In this document: positions 1-8,109 of the stretch, piece after piece
How the letters are laid out: the number at the start of each line of letters is the position of its first letter
Numbering within the stretch: the stretch's first letter is position 1
Origin: Thermoproteota archaeon
GTDB lineage: Archaea > Thermoproteota > Thermoprotei > Thermoproteales > Thermocladiaceae
Assembly: GCA_013153275.1 (NCBI GenBank)
Contig: JAADER010000036.1
Span: 1 to 36,093 of the forward strand
Length of the DNA: 36,093 nucleotides
Reading direction: 5' to 3'
The notes under the pieces: model-generated
What the model was told of the DNA's origin: nothing
Database searches by the model: none
Seen by the model: the letters and a program-made list of their open reading frames with translations, nothing else
Position numbers and translations under genes: made by a program

Positions 1-1286
1 CTCTGTATGAGGTCTCTGTAGTTTCCTAGATAGTTTTCCGGTCTTATTCTCTCTATATCTTCTCTTGTAAGAATCTTACTTATCTCCTCGTCCTCGAGAA
101 GAGCTTCCTGTAGAGATTTACCTTCCATGTATTTTCTCGTTATTCTTCTAAGAATCTCATGGGCTCTCTTTCGGGGAACTCCCCTCTTTATAAGGATGTT
201 CATGACCATCTCTGTGAGTGTGAAGTCTCTCAACAGTCTTAGATTTTTCCGAATATTCTCCTCGTTTACTGCTAGGTTCTTAAGAACCTTCAACATGGAG
301 ATTAACATCTCGTCAAGAATTAGGAAAGCGTGGGGTATAAGTATCCTCTCACAGCTGCTGTTTGTGAGATCTCTCTCATGCCATAGAGGTATGTTCTCTA
401 GTGCAGGTATTACAAGTCCTCTCAGCATTTTTGCAAGCCCAGAAACCTTCTCAGAGGTCACGGGATTCGCCTTATGAGGCATTGCTGAGCTTCCAACTCT
501 CTCAAAGGCCTCATACATCTCACCTATCTCAGGTCTCGAGAGCTCTCTTATCTCAAGTGCAAGCCTATCTAGCTGCGACCCTACTATAGCCATTGTAGCT
601 ATCAGAAGCGCAAAACCATCACGTGGTGCTACCTGGGTCGATATGGCGTGAGGCTCGAGACCCAGCCTCTGTAGCGTCCTTCGTTCAACTTCTAGTCCCT
701 TGCCCTCCCAGGCAGCCATTGTCCCAACAGCTCCTGACATCTTTCCCCTTACTACCATCTCCTCAGCTTTAAGGAGGGCTTCTAGCCCTCTAGATAGCTC
801 GTACACGTAGTTAGCAAATTTGAAACCCAAAGTTATAGGTAGAGCATGCTGTCCATGTGTTCTACCTATCATTATCAGATCAGCATACTTCTCCGCTTTA
901 TTGATTAGCTCTTCTATAAGCTCTATGAGTCTCCTCTTAATTATCTTCAGTGCTTCCCTTATAAGTAGTGCCCAGGCTGTGTCGACTATATCGTAGCTAG
1001 TAGCTCCATAATGTACGAATCTGCATCCAGACTTCTCCTCCAGCAGGAATGCTAGGCCTGCTATGTCATGCCCTATCTTTCTTTCCATTTCGTATACTTC
1101 CTCCGGCTTGACCTCAGCCCTCGTGATCTTCTCGCAGCAGCCTCTCTCTGCTATTCCAAGCTCCTCTAATGTGCATACTAGGGCTCTTTCAACCTCTATG
1201 TACTTCTTCACTATATTTTCAACTCTAAATATATTTCTCATCTCCTCCGACCCATATCGCCAGTCAAGCGGACAGACGTAGTCCAT
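1..1286 (-). CDS. purB: Adenylosuccinate lyase, 3' end cut by the window edge
   Basis: Cleaves adenylosuccinate to AMP plus fumarate, and SAICAR to AICAR plus fumarate, in purine synthesis. The reading frame stays open on the minus strand from ATG at 1286 to the window edge, about 428 residues, so only the extreme C-terminus should be missing. The translation starts MDYVCPLDWRYGSEEM. It carries HYGATSYD near residue 88, GRTHGQHA near residue 140, and the fumarase/aspartase-superfamily signature GSSAMPHKANP near residues 262-272, which holds the catalytic serine loop. The Met is followed directly by the usual PurB N-terminus, and a TATA-like element lies 30-40 bp upstream. purA, the preceding step of AMP synthesis, is 1 kb away on the opposite strand with one gene between them. 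Confident by family signature. Confidence 0.97.
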   Translation of the reverse strand, partial: MDYVCPLDWRYGSEEMRNIFRVENIVKKYIEVERALVCTLEELGIAERGCCEKITRAEVKPEEVYEMERKIGHDIAGLAFLLEEKSGCRFVHYGATSYDIVDTAWALLIREALKIIKRRLIELIEELINKAEKYADLIMIGRTHGQHALPITLGFKFANYVYELSRGLEALLKAEEMVVRGKMSGAVGTMAAWEGKGLEVERRTLQRLGLEPHAISTQVAPRDGFALLIATMAIVGSQLDRLALEIRELSRPEIGEMYEAFERVGSSAMPHKANPVTSEKVSGLAKMLRGLVIPALENIPLWHERDLTNSSCERILIPHAFLILDEMLISMLKVLKNLAVNEENIRKNLRLLRDFTLTEMVMNILIKRGVPRKRAHEILRRITRKYMEGKSLQEALLEDEEISKILTREDIERIRPENYLGNYRDLIQ

Positions 1287-1311
1287 GTGCTATAGTAGCG
1301 AACCTGTACTT

Positions 1312-1326
1312 ATCGGTTTAACTCTT
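1312..1326 (-). promoter_or_regulatory. Putative purB TATA region
   Basis: An AT-rich element read on the minus strand (GAGTTAAACC) lies 30-40 bp upstream of the purB ATG. No other feature is visible between 1287 and 1390. Confidence 0.35.
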
Positions 1327-1392
1327 AAGTTCAAAAGAGAAAGAGATATATACCTTACAAATCAAACAGTAGACCTTGACATGGTTCAACGG

Positions 1393-1410
1393 TTAAATAT
1401 AGTTTAAGAA
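1393..1410 (+). promoter_or_regulatory. Putative TATA box of the HTH fusion gene
   Basis: TTAAATATAGTTTAAGAA lies 20-37 bp upstream of the ATG at 1430. That is the spacing expected for a leaderless archaeal transcript. Confidence 0.5.
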
Positions 1411-1429
1411 GAGATATCCTCGAAGAATC

Positions 1430-2266
1430 ATGTATAGTTGCACGGAACTCAAGACTCCAGACCTGCCTAATTCCGCGCGATATATAGTCACGTACCTCAA
1501 GTACAAGCATCTTGTCGAGTGTGTCGATTCCGTAACATTTAGAGAATTAGTAGAAGGTACAGGTCTGTCTCCTAGAACCGTAAGAAAAGCAATATCCATG
1601 CTACGTGATCTGGGACTCATAAGAATAGTTAGAGACGTCTCACATGGTAGAAGACATCTCTACCAGCTCAACTTCAAGAAGCTGAGATCGTTCGACAATA
1701 ATGGTGATAAGGCAGTTAATGCAGGAGTATACCTCATAGATGTTGGAATAGGTCTTAGAAAATTCATGAATCCTAAGGCTCTCTCTATACTCTTCAGTAG
1801 TGAGATAGTGTTCCATACTGATAACGTTCCGGATCAGGTGCTTGATCTAGTGCCAGAAGGCACAGAGATATATCACGTGTCTAAGCTTCCGAAGATGTTA
1901 TCGATGGTTAATGGTAAGGTGACGACAATCCTCATAGATGGTGTGCTTGACGAAGATTATGCCAGGAAGGTGCCCGATATTGTGAGGTCTCTCTCTATAA
2001 TAACATGTACGTCCCCTATCACGTATGCGGCGGAGCTTCTCAGATGTGGTAGGTCCTGTAGGGTCATATTTAGGAGGACTCCAATACAGCTTCAGATTCT
2101 TTCGAGAAGACCTCTGCGTCAGGTTAATGGTGAGGTTGTTAAGTGTATAAAAGTTGAGCTATGTGGAGATAGTGGTGATAAAATATGTATAGAAGAGTGT
2201 TCTATAGATCAATGTTTCTCTTGTGGGGAGAACGTTGCATATGTGATATATCTGAGGCCTGGCTAG
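1430..2266 (+). CDS. Winged-helix protein fused to a degenerate tetrapyrrole-methylase-like domain
   Basis: No family name is certain. Residues 15-85 form a winged helix-turn-helix: FRELVEGTGLSPRTVRKAIS is the recognition unit and a basic wing follows. Residues 98-215 resemble the N-terminal half of tetrapyrrole (corrin/porphyrin) methylases such as uroporphyrinogen-III C-methyltransferase. VYLIDVGIGL stands where VYLVGAGPGD would be. A run of hydrophobic helix and EIVFHTDNV follows, then VLDLVPEGTEIYHVSK, and TCTSPITYAAELLRCG stands at the usual GVTSAIA segment. The glycine-rich SAM motif is eroded, so catalysis is doubtful. The tail is cysteine-rich (C206, C210, C239, C245, C253, C257, C262, C265) and could bind a metal or cluster. 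It sits between purB and purA. I infer a ligand- or redox-sensing regulator; the fold assignment is by eye. Confidence 0.6.
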   Translation: MYSCTELKTPDLPNSARYIVTYLKYKHLVECVDSVTFRELVEGTGLSPRTVRKAISMLRDLGLIRIVRDVSHGRRHLYQLNFKKLRSFDNNGDKAVNAGVYLIDVGIGLRKFMNPKALSILFSSEIVFHTDNVPDQVLDLVPEGTEIYHVSKLPKMLSMVNGKVTTILIDGVLDEDYARKVPDIVRSLSIITCTSPITYAAELLRCGRSCRVIFRRTPIQLQILSRRPLRQVNGEVVKCIKVELCGDSGDKICIEECSIDQCFSCGENVAYVIYLRPG

Positions 2267-2323
2267 ATCTTCGTAATCTACAAACAATACATACTTTATT
2301 AGTCTGTTACAGAGAAATATTTC

Positions 2324-2335
2324 TTAAAATTCTTC
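2324..2335 (+). promoter_or_regulatory. Putative purA TATA box
   Basis: TTCTTAAAATTC lies about 30 bp upstream of the GTG start of purA. The gap 2267-2360 holds no other recognisable element. Confidence 0.5.
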
Positions 2336-2360
2336 GATACAGAGATACTCAAGGGAGAGA

Positions 2361-3377
2361 GTGCCGGCAACAGTGGTAGTCGGCGGAGCGTTCGGGGACG
2401 AAGGTAAAGGTAAGGTAGTTGCTTATCTCGCCCTTGCTGATAAACCTGCAGGAGCTGTCAGGACAGGCGCGATAAATGCTGGCCATACGGTGATCCATAG
2501 AGGAAAGATGTGGAAGCTCAGGATCGTCCCATCAGCCTTCCTTTCAGAGAGCACTAGACTCTTCATAGCTCCTGGAGCACTAACTAGGATAGATGTCTTT
2601 CTAAAGGAGGTCGAGGAGACTGGAGTTGAAGGTAGGATAATGATAGATGAGAAGACCGGAATAATAGAGGAGAGACATGTCAAGATGGAGAGAGAAAACG
2701 AGTACCTCATGAGGGTCATAGGCTCGACAGGGCAAGGCGTTGGTGCAGCAATGGTGGAGCGTGTTCTGAGAGTTCTCAGACTTGCTAGAGACTTCCCAGA
2801 ATTGAAAAGATACGTTGGAGATACCGTGGCGATAGTGAACGAGATGCTTGATAGAGGAGAGACTGTCCTTATAGAGGGCACTCAGGGCACGTTCTTAAGT
2901 CTGTACCACGGGACGTACCCCTACGTAACGTCGAGAGACGTAACAGCATCGGCAGTGCTCAGCGAGGCTGGCATAGGCCCCAGAAAGGTTGGCGACATAG
3001 TGCTCGTCTTCAAGGCATACTGGACGAGAGTCGGAGCCGGAGAGCTTCCGGGAGAGCTTCCTCCAGAGGAGGCTGCAAAGAGAGGATGGGTAGAGTATGG
3101 AACGGTCACGGGAAGGCCTAGAAGAGTAGCACCATTCAACGTTGAGTGGGCTAGGAGAGCTATAATGCTTAACACACCGACTCAGATAGCGATAACTAAG
3201 CTTGATGCTCTCTTCCCTGAAGCCAAGGGAAAGCGGAGATGGGAGGATCTTCCACCTGATGCTAGAAGATGGATAGAGGATCTTGAAGACAAGTTGAAGG
3301 TTCCCATAACTCTGATAGGTACGGGAGAGGACGCGGAAGACATGGTCGACAGAAGACGAGAGGTGTTTGGCAAATAG
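2361..3377 (+). CDS. purA: Adenylosuccinate synthetase (short archaeal form)
   Basis: Joins IMP and aspartate using GTP to make adenylosuccinate, the first committed step to AMP. The phosphate-binding motif GDEGKGK is at residues 12-18 with catalytic Asp13, and GAINAGHTV places the catalytic His at residue 42. GTQGTFLSLYHGTYPYVTSR follows mid-protein. At 338 residues it matches the short archaeal type (about 340) rather than the roughly 430-residue bacterial enzyme. The start is GTG, preceded by the purine-rich sequence AAGGGAGAGA. An ATG-initiated alternative would lose the P-loop. Its partner purB lies upstream on the other strand. Confidence 0.97.
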   Translation: MPATVVVGGAFGDEGKGKVVAYLALADKPAGAVRTGAINAGHTVIHRGKMWKLRIVPSAFLSESTRLFIAPGALTRIDVFLKEVEETGVEGRIMIDEKTGIIEERHVKMERENEYLMRVIGSTGQGVGAAMVERVLRVLRLARDFPELKRYVGDTVAIVNEMLDRGETVLIEGTQGTFLSLYHGTYPYVTSRDVTASAVLSEAGIGPRKVGDIVLVFKAYWTRVGAGELPGELPPEEAAKRGWVEYGTVTGRPRRVAPFNVEWARRAIMLNTPTQIAITKLDALFPEAKGKRRWEDLPPDARRWIEDLEDKLKVPITLIGTGEDAEDMVDRRREVFGK

Positions 3378-3422
3378 ACTATGCTCTCAGCCTCGCGTTA
3401 ACAGTATGTCACATACACATAC

Positions 3423-3433
3423 TCTTTTTATAG
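3423..3433 (+). promoter_or_regulatory. Putative TATA box of the orphan gene at 3461
   Basis: TCTTTTTATAG is centred about 33 bp before the ATG at 3461. The predicted start site near 3454 lies downstream of the ATG at 3446, which is why the second ATG is preferred. Confidence 0.5.
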
Positions 3434-3460
3434 TTCCTATACCATATGATATTATCAGAC

Positions 3461-4048
3461 ATGGCTCTAGTGGTGTTACGTGGCTCCGCGAAGACCTGCA
3501 TACCCGTAGATTACTTCATTGATATATTGAAGAAACATAATATCGAATGCGTGACCCTATGTAACACCATAATATGTGTTGGTGAGGGAGCATTCATATG
3601 GGCCTCGAATATAGAGAAGATTCTTGAGGAAGATAGATCGTTACCCATATTTGAGGACGAGATATCGAAGGCGGTTCCCCTCATAGTGGACCTTCTAGAG
3701 TCCGTTGCAAGGAGGGACTACTACGGCAACATAAGAGCTGTGAGGGAAATAATAAATCAATGCATTAATAATACAGAAAATGCACTCTTCATGAGCATTC
3801 TGCTGAAGGATCTCGAGAACGTGCTCCGCTCGAGCTATGACTCATGTATTATACTTAAGGTATCGGAGAACAAGTTTCTGAAAATATTAATAAAGAAGTG
3901 TAACAGAGTTAGAAAAATAGACTTCATAATACCTGTAGATCTAAAAGATAGTGATAATACGAAAAGAGAGCTAGAGAAGATAACGAACATATTTAACGAC
4001 CTTGGGATCAGAGAGATTAGATACGTGAGCGTGAGAGCTAGACTGTAG
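3461..4048 (+). CDS. Uncharacterised protein
   Basis: I do not recognise this family. The product is about 195 residues, soluble, with no signal peptide or membrane segment. It alternates beta-like segments (MALVVLRGSAKTCIPV, CIILKVSENKFLKILIKK, IDFIIPVDL) with helices rich in Glu, Asp and Asn. An in-frame ATG at 3446 would add five residues, but the TATA position favours 3461. Codon use resembles its neighbours, so nothing suggests recent transfer. It lies between purA and the FAD dehydrogenase, each of which has its own putative promoter, so an operon link is not indicated. Its length and intact frame support a real gene. Confidence 0.7.
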   Translation: MALVVLRGSAKTCIPVDYFIDILKKHNIECVTLCNTIICVGEGAFIWASNIEKILEEDRSLPIFEDEISKAVPLIVDLLESVARRDYYGNIRAVREIINQCINNTENALFMSILLKDLENVLRSSYDSCIILKVSENKFLKILIKKCNRVRKIDFIIPVDLKDSDNTKRELEKITNIFNDLGIREIRYVSVRARL

Positions 4049-4068
4049 AGATTACACATACGGGAAAC

Positions 4069-4079
4069 CTTAATATTTA
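4069..4079 (+). promoter_or_regulatory. Putative TATA box of the FAD dehydrogenase
   Basis: CTTAATATTTA is centred near 4074, which predicts transcription starting near 4099. That falls on an ATG that opens a three-codon reading frame just before the GTG start. Confidence 0.5.
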
Positions 4080-4110
4080 GATAACACGAGTGCTATCCAT
4101 GGTCGGTTAA

Positions 4111-5568
4111 GTGAAGTATGATGTAGTCATAGTGGGCGCTGGACCGGCTGGTCTCTTCGCAGCGTATGAGCTATGTACGAACCTTGAGAAGTCGCCTAGG
4201 AAGCTCTCTATTCTGCTCATAGACAAGGGTAGAAGAGCCATAGAGAGACAATGTTACCTGAAGATAAAGGGAAAGTGTATGAAGTGTAGACCTTGTAACA
4301 TAATGTGTGGAATAGGTGGTGCCGGAACCCTTAGCAGCGGCACCATAAACCTCAGACCTGACATAGGAGGAGATCTTCATGAGATGATAGGCAGCTGGGA
4401 CGTTGCCGAGAAGCTGGTCTACTATGTGGACTCTATATTTGTGAAGTTTGGGGCTCCAGACAGAATATTTGATCCAAGCTGTGAGGAGTTCAGAGAACTT
4501 CAGAGAAAGTTTGTGAAAGTAGGTGCCCAGCTTGTGAGAATAAAGCAGAGGCATATAGGCACTGATAATACTCCAAGGATAATAGAGAACATGACTAAGT
4601 ACATTGAGGAGCATGATGTTAAGATAGCTACGTTAACGGAGGTATTTGACGTCGAGAAGAGACAGGACACGATAATCGTCAGGACAAGCCGGGGAGACGT
4701 CGAATGTAGCGTGGTGCTGATGGCTCCAGGAAGATCAGGAGCCGAGTGGTTCAAAGAGGTAGCAAAGAAGCTTGGAATACAGCTAGAGCCTAACCCTCTC
4801 GACATAGGTGTCCGTGTTGAAGTCCCGTACTATGTTATGGAGCCTCTAACAAAGTTCTTCTTTGATCCCAAGATTATAGTGTATACTAAGACGTATGATG
4901 ATAAGGTGAGAACCTTCTGTACAAATCCTGGAGGTTTTGTCATAAGAGAGAACTATGATGATGGAACTGTCGGAGTTAACGGAGAGACATACACTGACAG
5001 GAAGTCGAAAAACACGAACTTTGCGTTATTGGTCAGCCTTAGACTGACAGATCCGTTAAGCGACACTATTGAGTATGGTAAGGCTATTGCGAGAATGGTT
5101 ACCAAGCTAGGAGATGGAAGACCTATAATACAGAGGCTAGGAGATCTCAGAGTTGGTAGAAGATCTACATGGGACAGGATTAGGAGAAGCATTGTCGAGC
5201 CAACGCTTAAGGAGGTTGCTCCAGGAGACATAGCCCTGGCGCTACCTCACAGAGTTGTTACTGACTTGTTAGAGGCTCTGGACAGGATAGACGAGGTCAT
5301 TCCTGGAGTTGCATCCAGCCACACGCTTCTATACGCTCCCGAGATAAAGTACTACAGCATGAGAGCGGTCGTCAATAGGTTCATGGAGACCACGGTCGAG
5401 AACGTATTCGCAGCTGGAGATGGTGCCGGTCTCTCTAGAGGTATAAACATTGCTGCTGCTACTGGAGTAATAGCTGCGTGGGGCATATTGAACAAATTTG
5501 GTATAGAGATAACTAATCCGCTATATGACGAATATGAGAAAGTAACGGCAGGTGTAGAGAGGACTTAA
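4111..5568 (+). CDS. FAD-dependent dehydrogenase (COG2509-like) with ferredoxin-type Cys motif
   Basis: A flavoprotein whose physiological substrate is unknown. The N-terminus carries the FAD-binding Rossmann motif GAGPAG at residues 9-14. Soon after comes C56-x2-C59-x2-C62-x3-C66, the spacing of a 4Fe-4S ferredoxin site, followed by [11 protein letters not shown]. The C-terminus has the second FAD motif [22 protein letters not shown], typical of this family. At 485 residues it is normal length. I recall a similar cysteine-rich segment before GGAG in COG2509 proteins, so the motif is probably a family trait. The start is GTG; an ATG at 4099 in the same frame is stopped by TAA at 4108. Candidate electron donors and acceptors are not adjacent. 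Confidence 0.85.
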   Translation: MKYDVVIVGAGPAGLFAAYELCTNLEKSPRKLSILLIDKGRRAIERQCYLKIKGKCMKCRPCNIMCGIGGAGTLSSGTINLRPDIGGDLHEMIGSWDVAEKLVYYVDSIFVKFGAPDRIFDPSCEEFRELQRKFVKVGAQLVRIKQRHIGTDNTPRIIENMTKYIEEHDVKIATLTEVFDVEKRQDTIIVRTSRGDVECSVVLMAPGRSGAEWFKEVAKKLGIQLEPNPLDIGVRVEVPYYVMEPLTKFFFDPKIIVYTKTYDDKVRTFCTNPGGFVIRENYDDGTVGVNGETYTDRKSKNTNFALLVSLRLTDPLSDTIEYGKAIARMVTKLGDGRPIIQRLGDLRVGRRSTWDRIRRSIVEPTLKEVAPGDIALALPHRVVTDLLEALDRIDEVIPGVASSHTLLYAPEIKYYSMRAVVNRFMETTVENVFAAGDGAGLSRGINIAAATGVIAAWGILNKFGIEITNPLYDEYEKVTAGVERT

Positions 5569-5573
5569 AAACA
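5562..5573 (+). promoter_or_regulatory. Putative L18e TATA box inside the upstream stop region
   Basis: GGACTTAAAAAC overlaps the last codons of the FAD dehydrogenase and lies about 28 bp before the L18e ATG, suggesting an independent leaderless transcript. Confidence 0.45.
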
Positions 5574-5595
5574 CCCGCAGCAACTATCACACGCA

Positions 5596-5970
5596 ATGCC
5601 AAGCTCGAGACCACCAACAGGACCAACAAACGAGAGACTGAGGATGCTGATAAGATTCCTCAGAAAAGCATCAAGAGAGAATAAGGTCAGAATATGGAGA
5701 TACGTTGCAGAGCTGCTAGAGAAGCCTACAAGAAAGAGAGTAGAGGTAAATGTTGGAAAGCTTGAACGCCTTTGTAATGACGGAGACGTGATAGTAGTTC
5801 CCGGAAAGCTTCTCGGTGATGGGGTCCTGACAAAGAAGGTCACAGTAGCAGCATACGCATTCTCGAAGGTAGCATATGAGAAGGTTCTGAGAGCTGGTGG
5901 CAAGCCTATCTCTATTCCTGATCTAGTTAGAGAGAATCCTAAAGGAAGTAATGTTAAAATAATAATATAA
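5596..5970 (+). CDS. rpl18e: Large-subunit ribosomal protein L18e (eL18)
   Basis: A component of the archaeal/eukaryotic 50S/60S ribosomal subunit. The 124-residue sequence shows the family pattern: a basic N-terminus, LIRFLRKASRENKVRIWRYV, the central VNVGKLERLC and DVIVVPGKLLGDG segments, and VTVAAYAFSKVAYEKV. Length is typical. In many archaea L18e heads a cluster with L13 and S9. Here it is followed 13 nt later by a membrane exchanger, so the usual cluster is broken up. The ATG start sits about 23 bp after a TATA-like box. Confident. Confidence 0.96.
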   Translation: MPSSRPPTGPTNERLRMLIRFLRKASRENKVRIWRYVAELLEKPTRKRVEVNVGKLERLCNDGDVIVVPGKLLGDGVLTKKVTVAAYAFSKVAYEKVLRAGGKPISIPDLVRENPKGSNVKIII

Positions 5971-5983
5971 AACTACACGCACA

Positions 5984-6973
5984 GTGTCAATTACATATAT
6001 AATAGCTGGAGCTATAGCAGTAGTAGCTGGTGGCCTTCTCTTTACTAGAGCAATAGAGTACGTAGCATCACGACTCGGACTAACAACATCGCTCGTTGGC
6101 GCCGTAATATCTCCAATATTGACCTCGCTCCCAGAGCTTACGGTCATAGTGATCGCACTCGTTCATGGTGGTGTATCTGGTGCAGAGATAAGTATTGGCA
6201 CTGTGATAGGAGAGCCATTTATGGCTTCTACAATAATATATCCAATGCTCATACTTGCTGCATTACTATCATATCTAAGAAAGAATAGAACAACACCCTA
6301 CCTGTCTCCCGGAAGAGAAGTCATAATACCTTTCACAGTGTTCACTATACTCTTCCCGCTTGTGCTTATTCCTCACTACATTAGAGGATTAATATCTAGA
6401 TACGTTATTGGTTCTCTCCTTATAGGATCATATCTTGCATATGTTGTAACAATGTCTAGAAGAGGGATGCTCATCGAGCAGGAAGAGATTAGCAGCGTTC
6501 TTTTCTCGCGTTTCATAGAGAATGATATTGTAGCATCTATAATACAGCTCGTGATATCTGTAGCGTTAATATACTTTGGATCAGAGTTCCTTGTTAATGG
6601 TGTTATATATGTTTCGAAGCTTCTCAATATCGATCCTCAGCTTCTATCTATAGTCATAGTTCCCTCTGTATCGGCACTTCCGGAATCTGTTGTTGGTCTT
6701 CACTGGGCATATCAGGGAAAGGATACTCTTGCGGTTGAGTCGATAGTTGGTGAGAAGGTTCTATACTCCACGTTTTATCCAGGAATGACTCTGATTGTTA
6801 CTGAGTGGGTTTTGAAGATTAGCGCCGTTTTCTGTGTCATAGTGACTGTCCTTATATCTCTAGCGATGATATATTACATAGCTAGGGGGAGAGTTGGGTA
6901 CGAGATAGCTGGTATAGGCCTTGCAGGATATGTGATCTATATACTTCTAATGTTGCATGTTCTCGCTTTATGA
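5984..6973 (+). CDS. Sodium/calcium exchanger (CaCA) family membrane protein
   Basis: A likely cation antiporter of the cytoplasmic membrane. The 329-residue protein is almost all hydrophobic segments, consistent with about ten membrane helices. The two inverted alpha repeats of the family are visible. The first is near residues 39-60 (GAVISPILTSLPELTVIVIA). The second is near residues 220-240 (VPSVSALPESVVGL). Each contains the S-L/x-P-E ion-site core, with conserved Gly/Glu downstream (IGTVIGEPF and IVGEKVLYS). A middle loop rich in charged residues (SRRGMLIEQEEIS) links the halves. The GTG start is 13 nt after the L18e stop, so the two may be co-transcribed. The transported ion cannot be read from sequence. 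Confidence 0.88.
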   Translation: MSITYIIAGAIAVVAGGLLFTRAIEYVASRLGLTTSLVGAVISPILTSLPELTVIVIALVHGGVSGAEISIGTVIGEPFMASTIIYPMLILAALLSYLRKNRTTPYLSPGREVIIPFTVFTILFPLVLIPHYIRGLISRYVIGSLLIGSYLAYVVTMSRRGMLIEQEEISSVLFSRFIENDIVASIIQLVISVALIYFGSEFLVNGVIYVSKLLNIDPQLLSIVIVPSVSALPESVVGLHWAYQGKDTLAVESIVGEKVLYSTFYPGMTLIVTEWVLKISAVFCVIVTVLISLAMIYYIARGRVGYEIAGIGLAGYVIYILLMLHVLAL

Positions 6974-6983
6974 GTGGAGTTGT

Positions 6984-6996
6984 TGCTTAAATATTT
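6984..6996 (+). promoter_or_regulatory. Putative TATA box of the DUF1611 gene
   Basis: TGCTTAAATATTT is centred near 6990, about 34 bp before the ATG at 7024. A purine run (CGGG) just before the ATG may act as a weak ribosome-binding site. Confidence 0.5.
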
Positions 6997-7023
6997 AACA
7001 GCATCTCTATACTGAGCTTCGGG

Positions 7024-8109
7024 ATGGAGAGGGATGTGTTAAAGAAATTGAAAGCTAGGGCGATAGTGCTCGCAGAAGGCAAGTTCGGAGACCTGACCGG
7101 GAAGACCTGCAACATACTTGTAATGTATAGTGGCTGGAGAAGAGTCCGTGTAGAGTCCGTCATAGATTCGAGGCATGCCGGAAAAGATGCGGGAGAGGTT
7201 CTCAGAGTAGGTAAGCTAGGGATACCGGTTGTGGCTAGTCTAAGAGAGGCGCTTGAGATAGGAGATCCTGACACGCTTATAGTGGGCATATCTCCCGTAG
7301 GTGGCCGGCTTCCACAAGAATATCGTAGAACAATTATAGAAGCTATAGAGCATGGTTTAAATGTGTGGAGTGGTCTTCATATTTTTCTAAGCGAGGACGA
7401 GGAGATATCGAGGATTGCCAGAGCAAGAGGAGTCTCAATAATAGACTTCAGAAAACCACCAAAGAACCTGAGAATATGGTCAGGAGACATACTAAATGTA
7501 AATGCTGTAAGAGTGCTCATCGCAGGTACTGACTGCTCAGTAGGAAAGAACGTGACATCCATAGAGCTCGTAAGAGAGCTTGAGAGAAGGGGGCTGAAGG
7601 TCGGTCTAGTAGGCACAGGACAGACAATGCTCATGGTAGGCGCAGACGCCGGCACTGTCGTAGATGCTGTCCCAGCAGACTTCGTTCCAGGAGAAGTTGA
7701 GAGACACGTCGTTGACCTAGATAAGGAAGGGTTCAACATCATAGTGATCGAGGGCCAAGCATCTCTCCTACATCCAGCATACTCGCAGGTCACTCTAGGA
7801 ATATATTACGGTTGCATGCCCAGTGGGATAGTGCTCTGTCACGACCCTTGGCGAACATATAGAGAGAGCTTTGAACATATTAAACTGAAAGTACCTAGCA
7901 TAGAGGAGGAGATAAACGCTGCAAGAGCTCACCTAGGGAATATAAATGTTCTTGCAATATCAGTAATGGGCAAAGACAGGACAAGGGAAGAGATACTGGA
8001 GACCTGCAGATATCTAGAAGAGAGATACGGTATAACAAGCGCTGATCCCAGAGTAGATATCAGGAGAATAGCTGACAGAGTGGAAGATCTTCTTAGAGCT
8101 CTAACTTGA
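7024..8109 (+). CDS. DUF1611 protein, DgcN-like (putative D-glutamate N-acetyltransferase)
   Basis: A DUF1611-family protein of 361 residues. The N-terminal half is a Rossmann-like domain (DTLIVGISPVGGRLP, residues 84-97). The C-terminal half is a P-loop NTPase-like domain whose phosphate loop GTDCSVGK occupies residues 168-175, followed by GLVGTGQTMLMVGADAG and IIVIEGQASLLHP. From the literature as I recall it, DgcN members N-acetylate D-glutamate and work with DgcA, an enolase-superfamily racemase that turns N-acetyl-D-glutamate into the L-form. The neighbouring convergent gene is exactly such an enolase-superfamily epimerase, overlapping this one by 17 nt at the 3' ends. That pairing supports, but does not prove, a shared acyl-amino-acid pathway. 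The family assignment is firm; the reaction is inferred. Confidence 0.85.
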   Translation: MERDVLKKLKARAIVLAEGKFGDLTGKTCNILVMYSGWRRVRVESVIDSRHAGKDAGEVLRVGKLGIPVVASLREALEIGDPDTLIVGISPVGGRLPQEYRRTIIEAIEHGLNVWSGLHIFLSEDEEISRIARARGVSIIDFRKPPKNLRIWSGDILNVNAVRVLIAGTDCSVGKNVTSIELVRELERRGLKVGLVGTGQTMLMVGADAGTVVDAVPADFVPGEVERHVVDLDKEGFNIIVIEGQASLLHPAYSQVTLGIYYGCMPSGIVLCHDPWRTYRESFEHIKLKVPSIEEEINAARAHLGNINVLAISVMGKDRTREEILETCRYLEERYGITSADPRVDIRRIADRVEDLLRALT

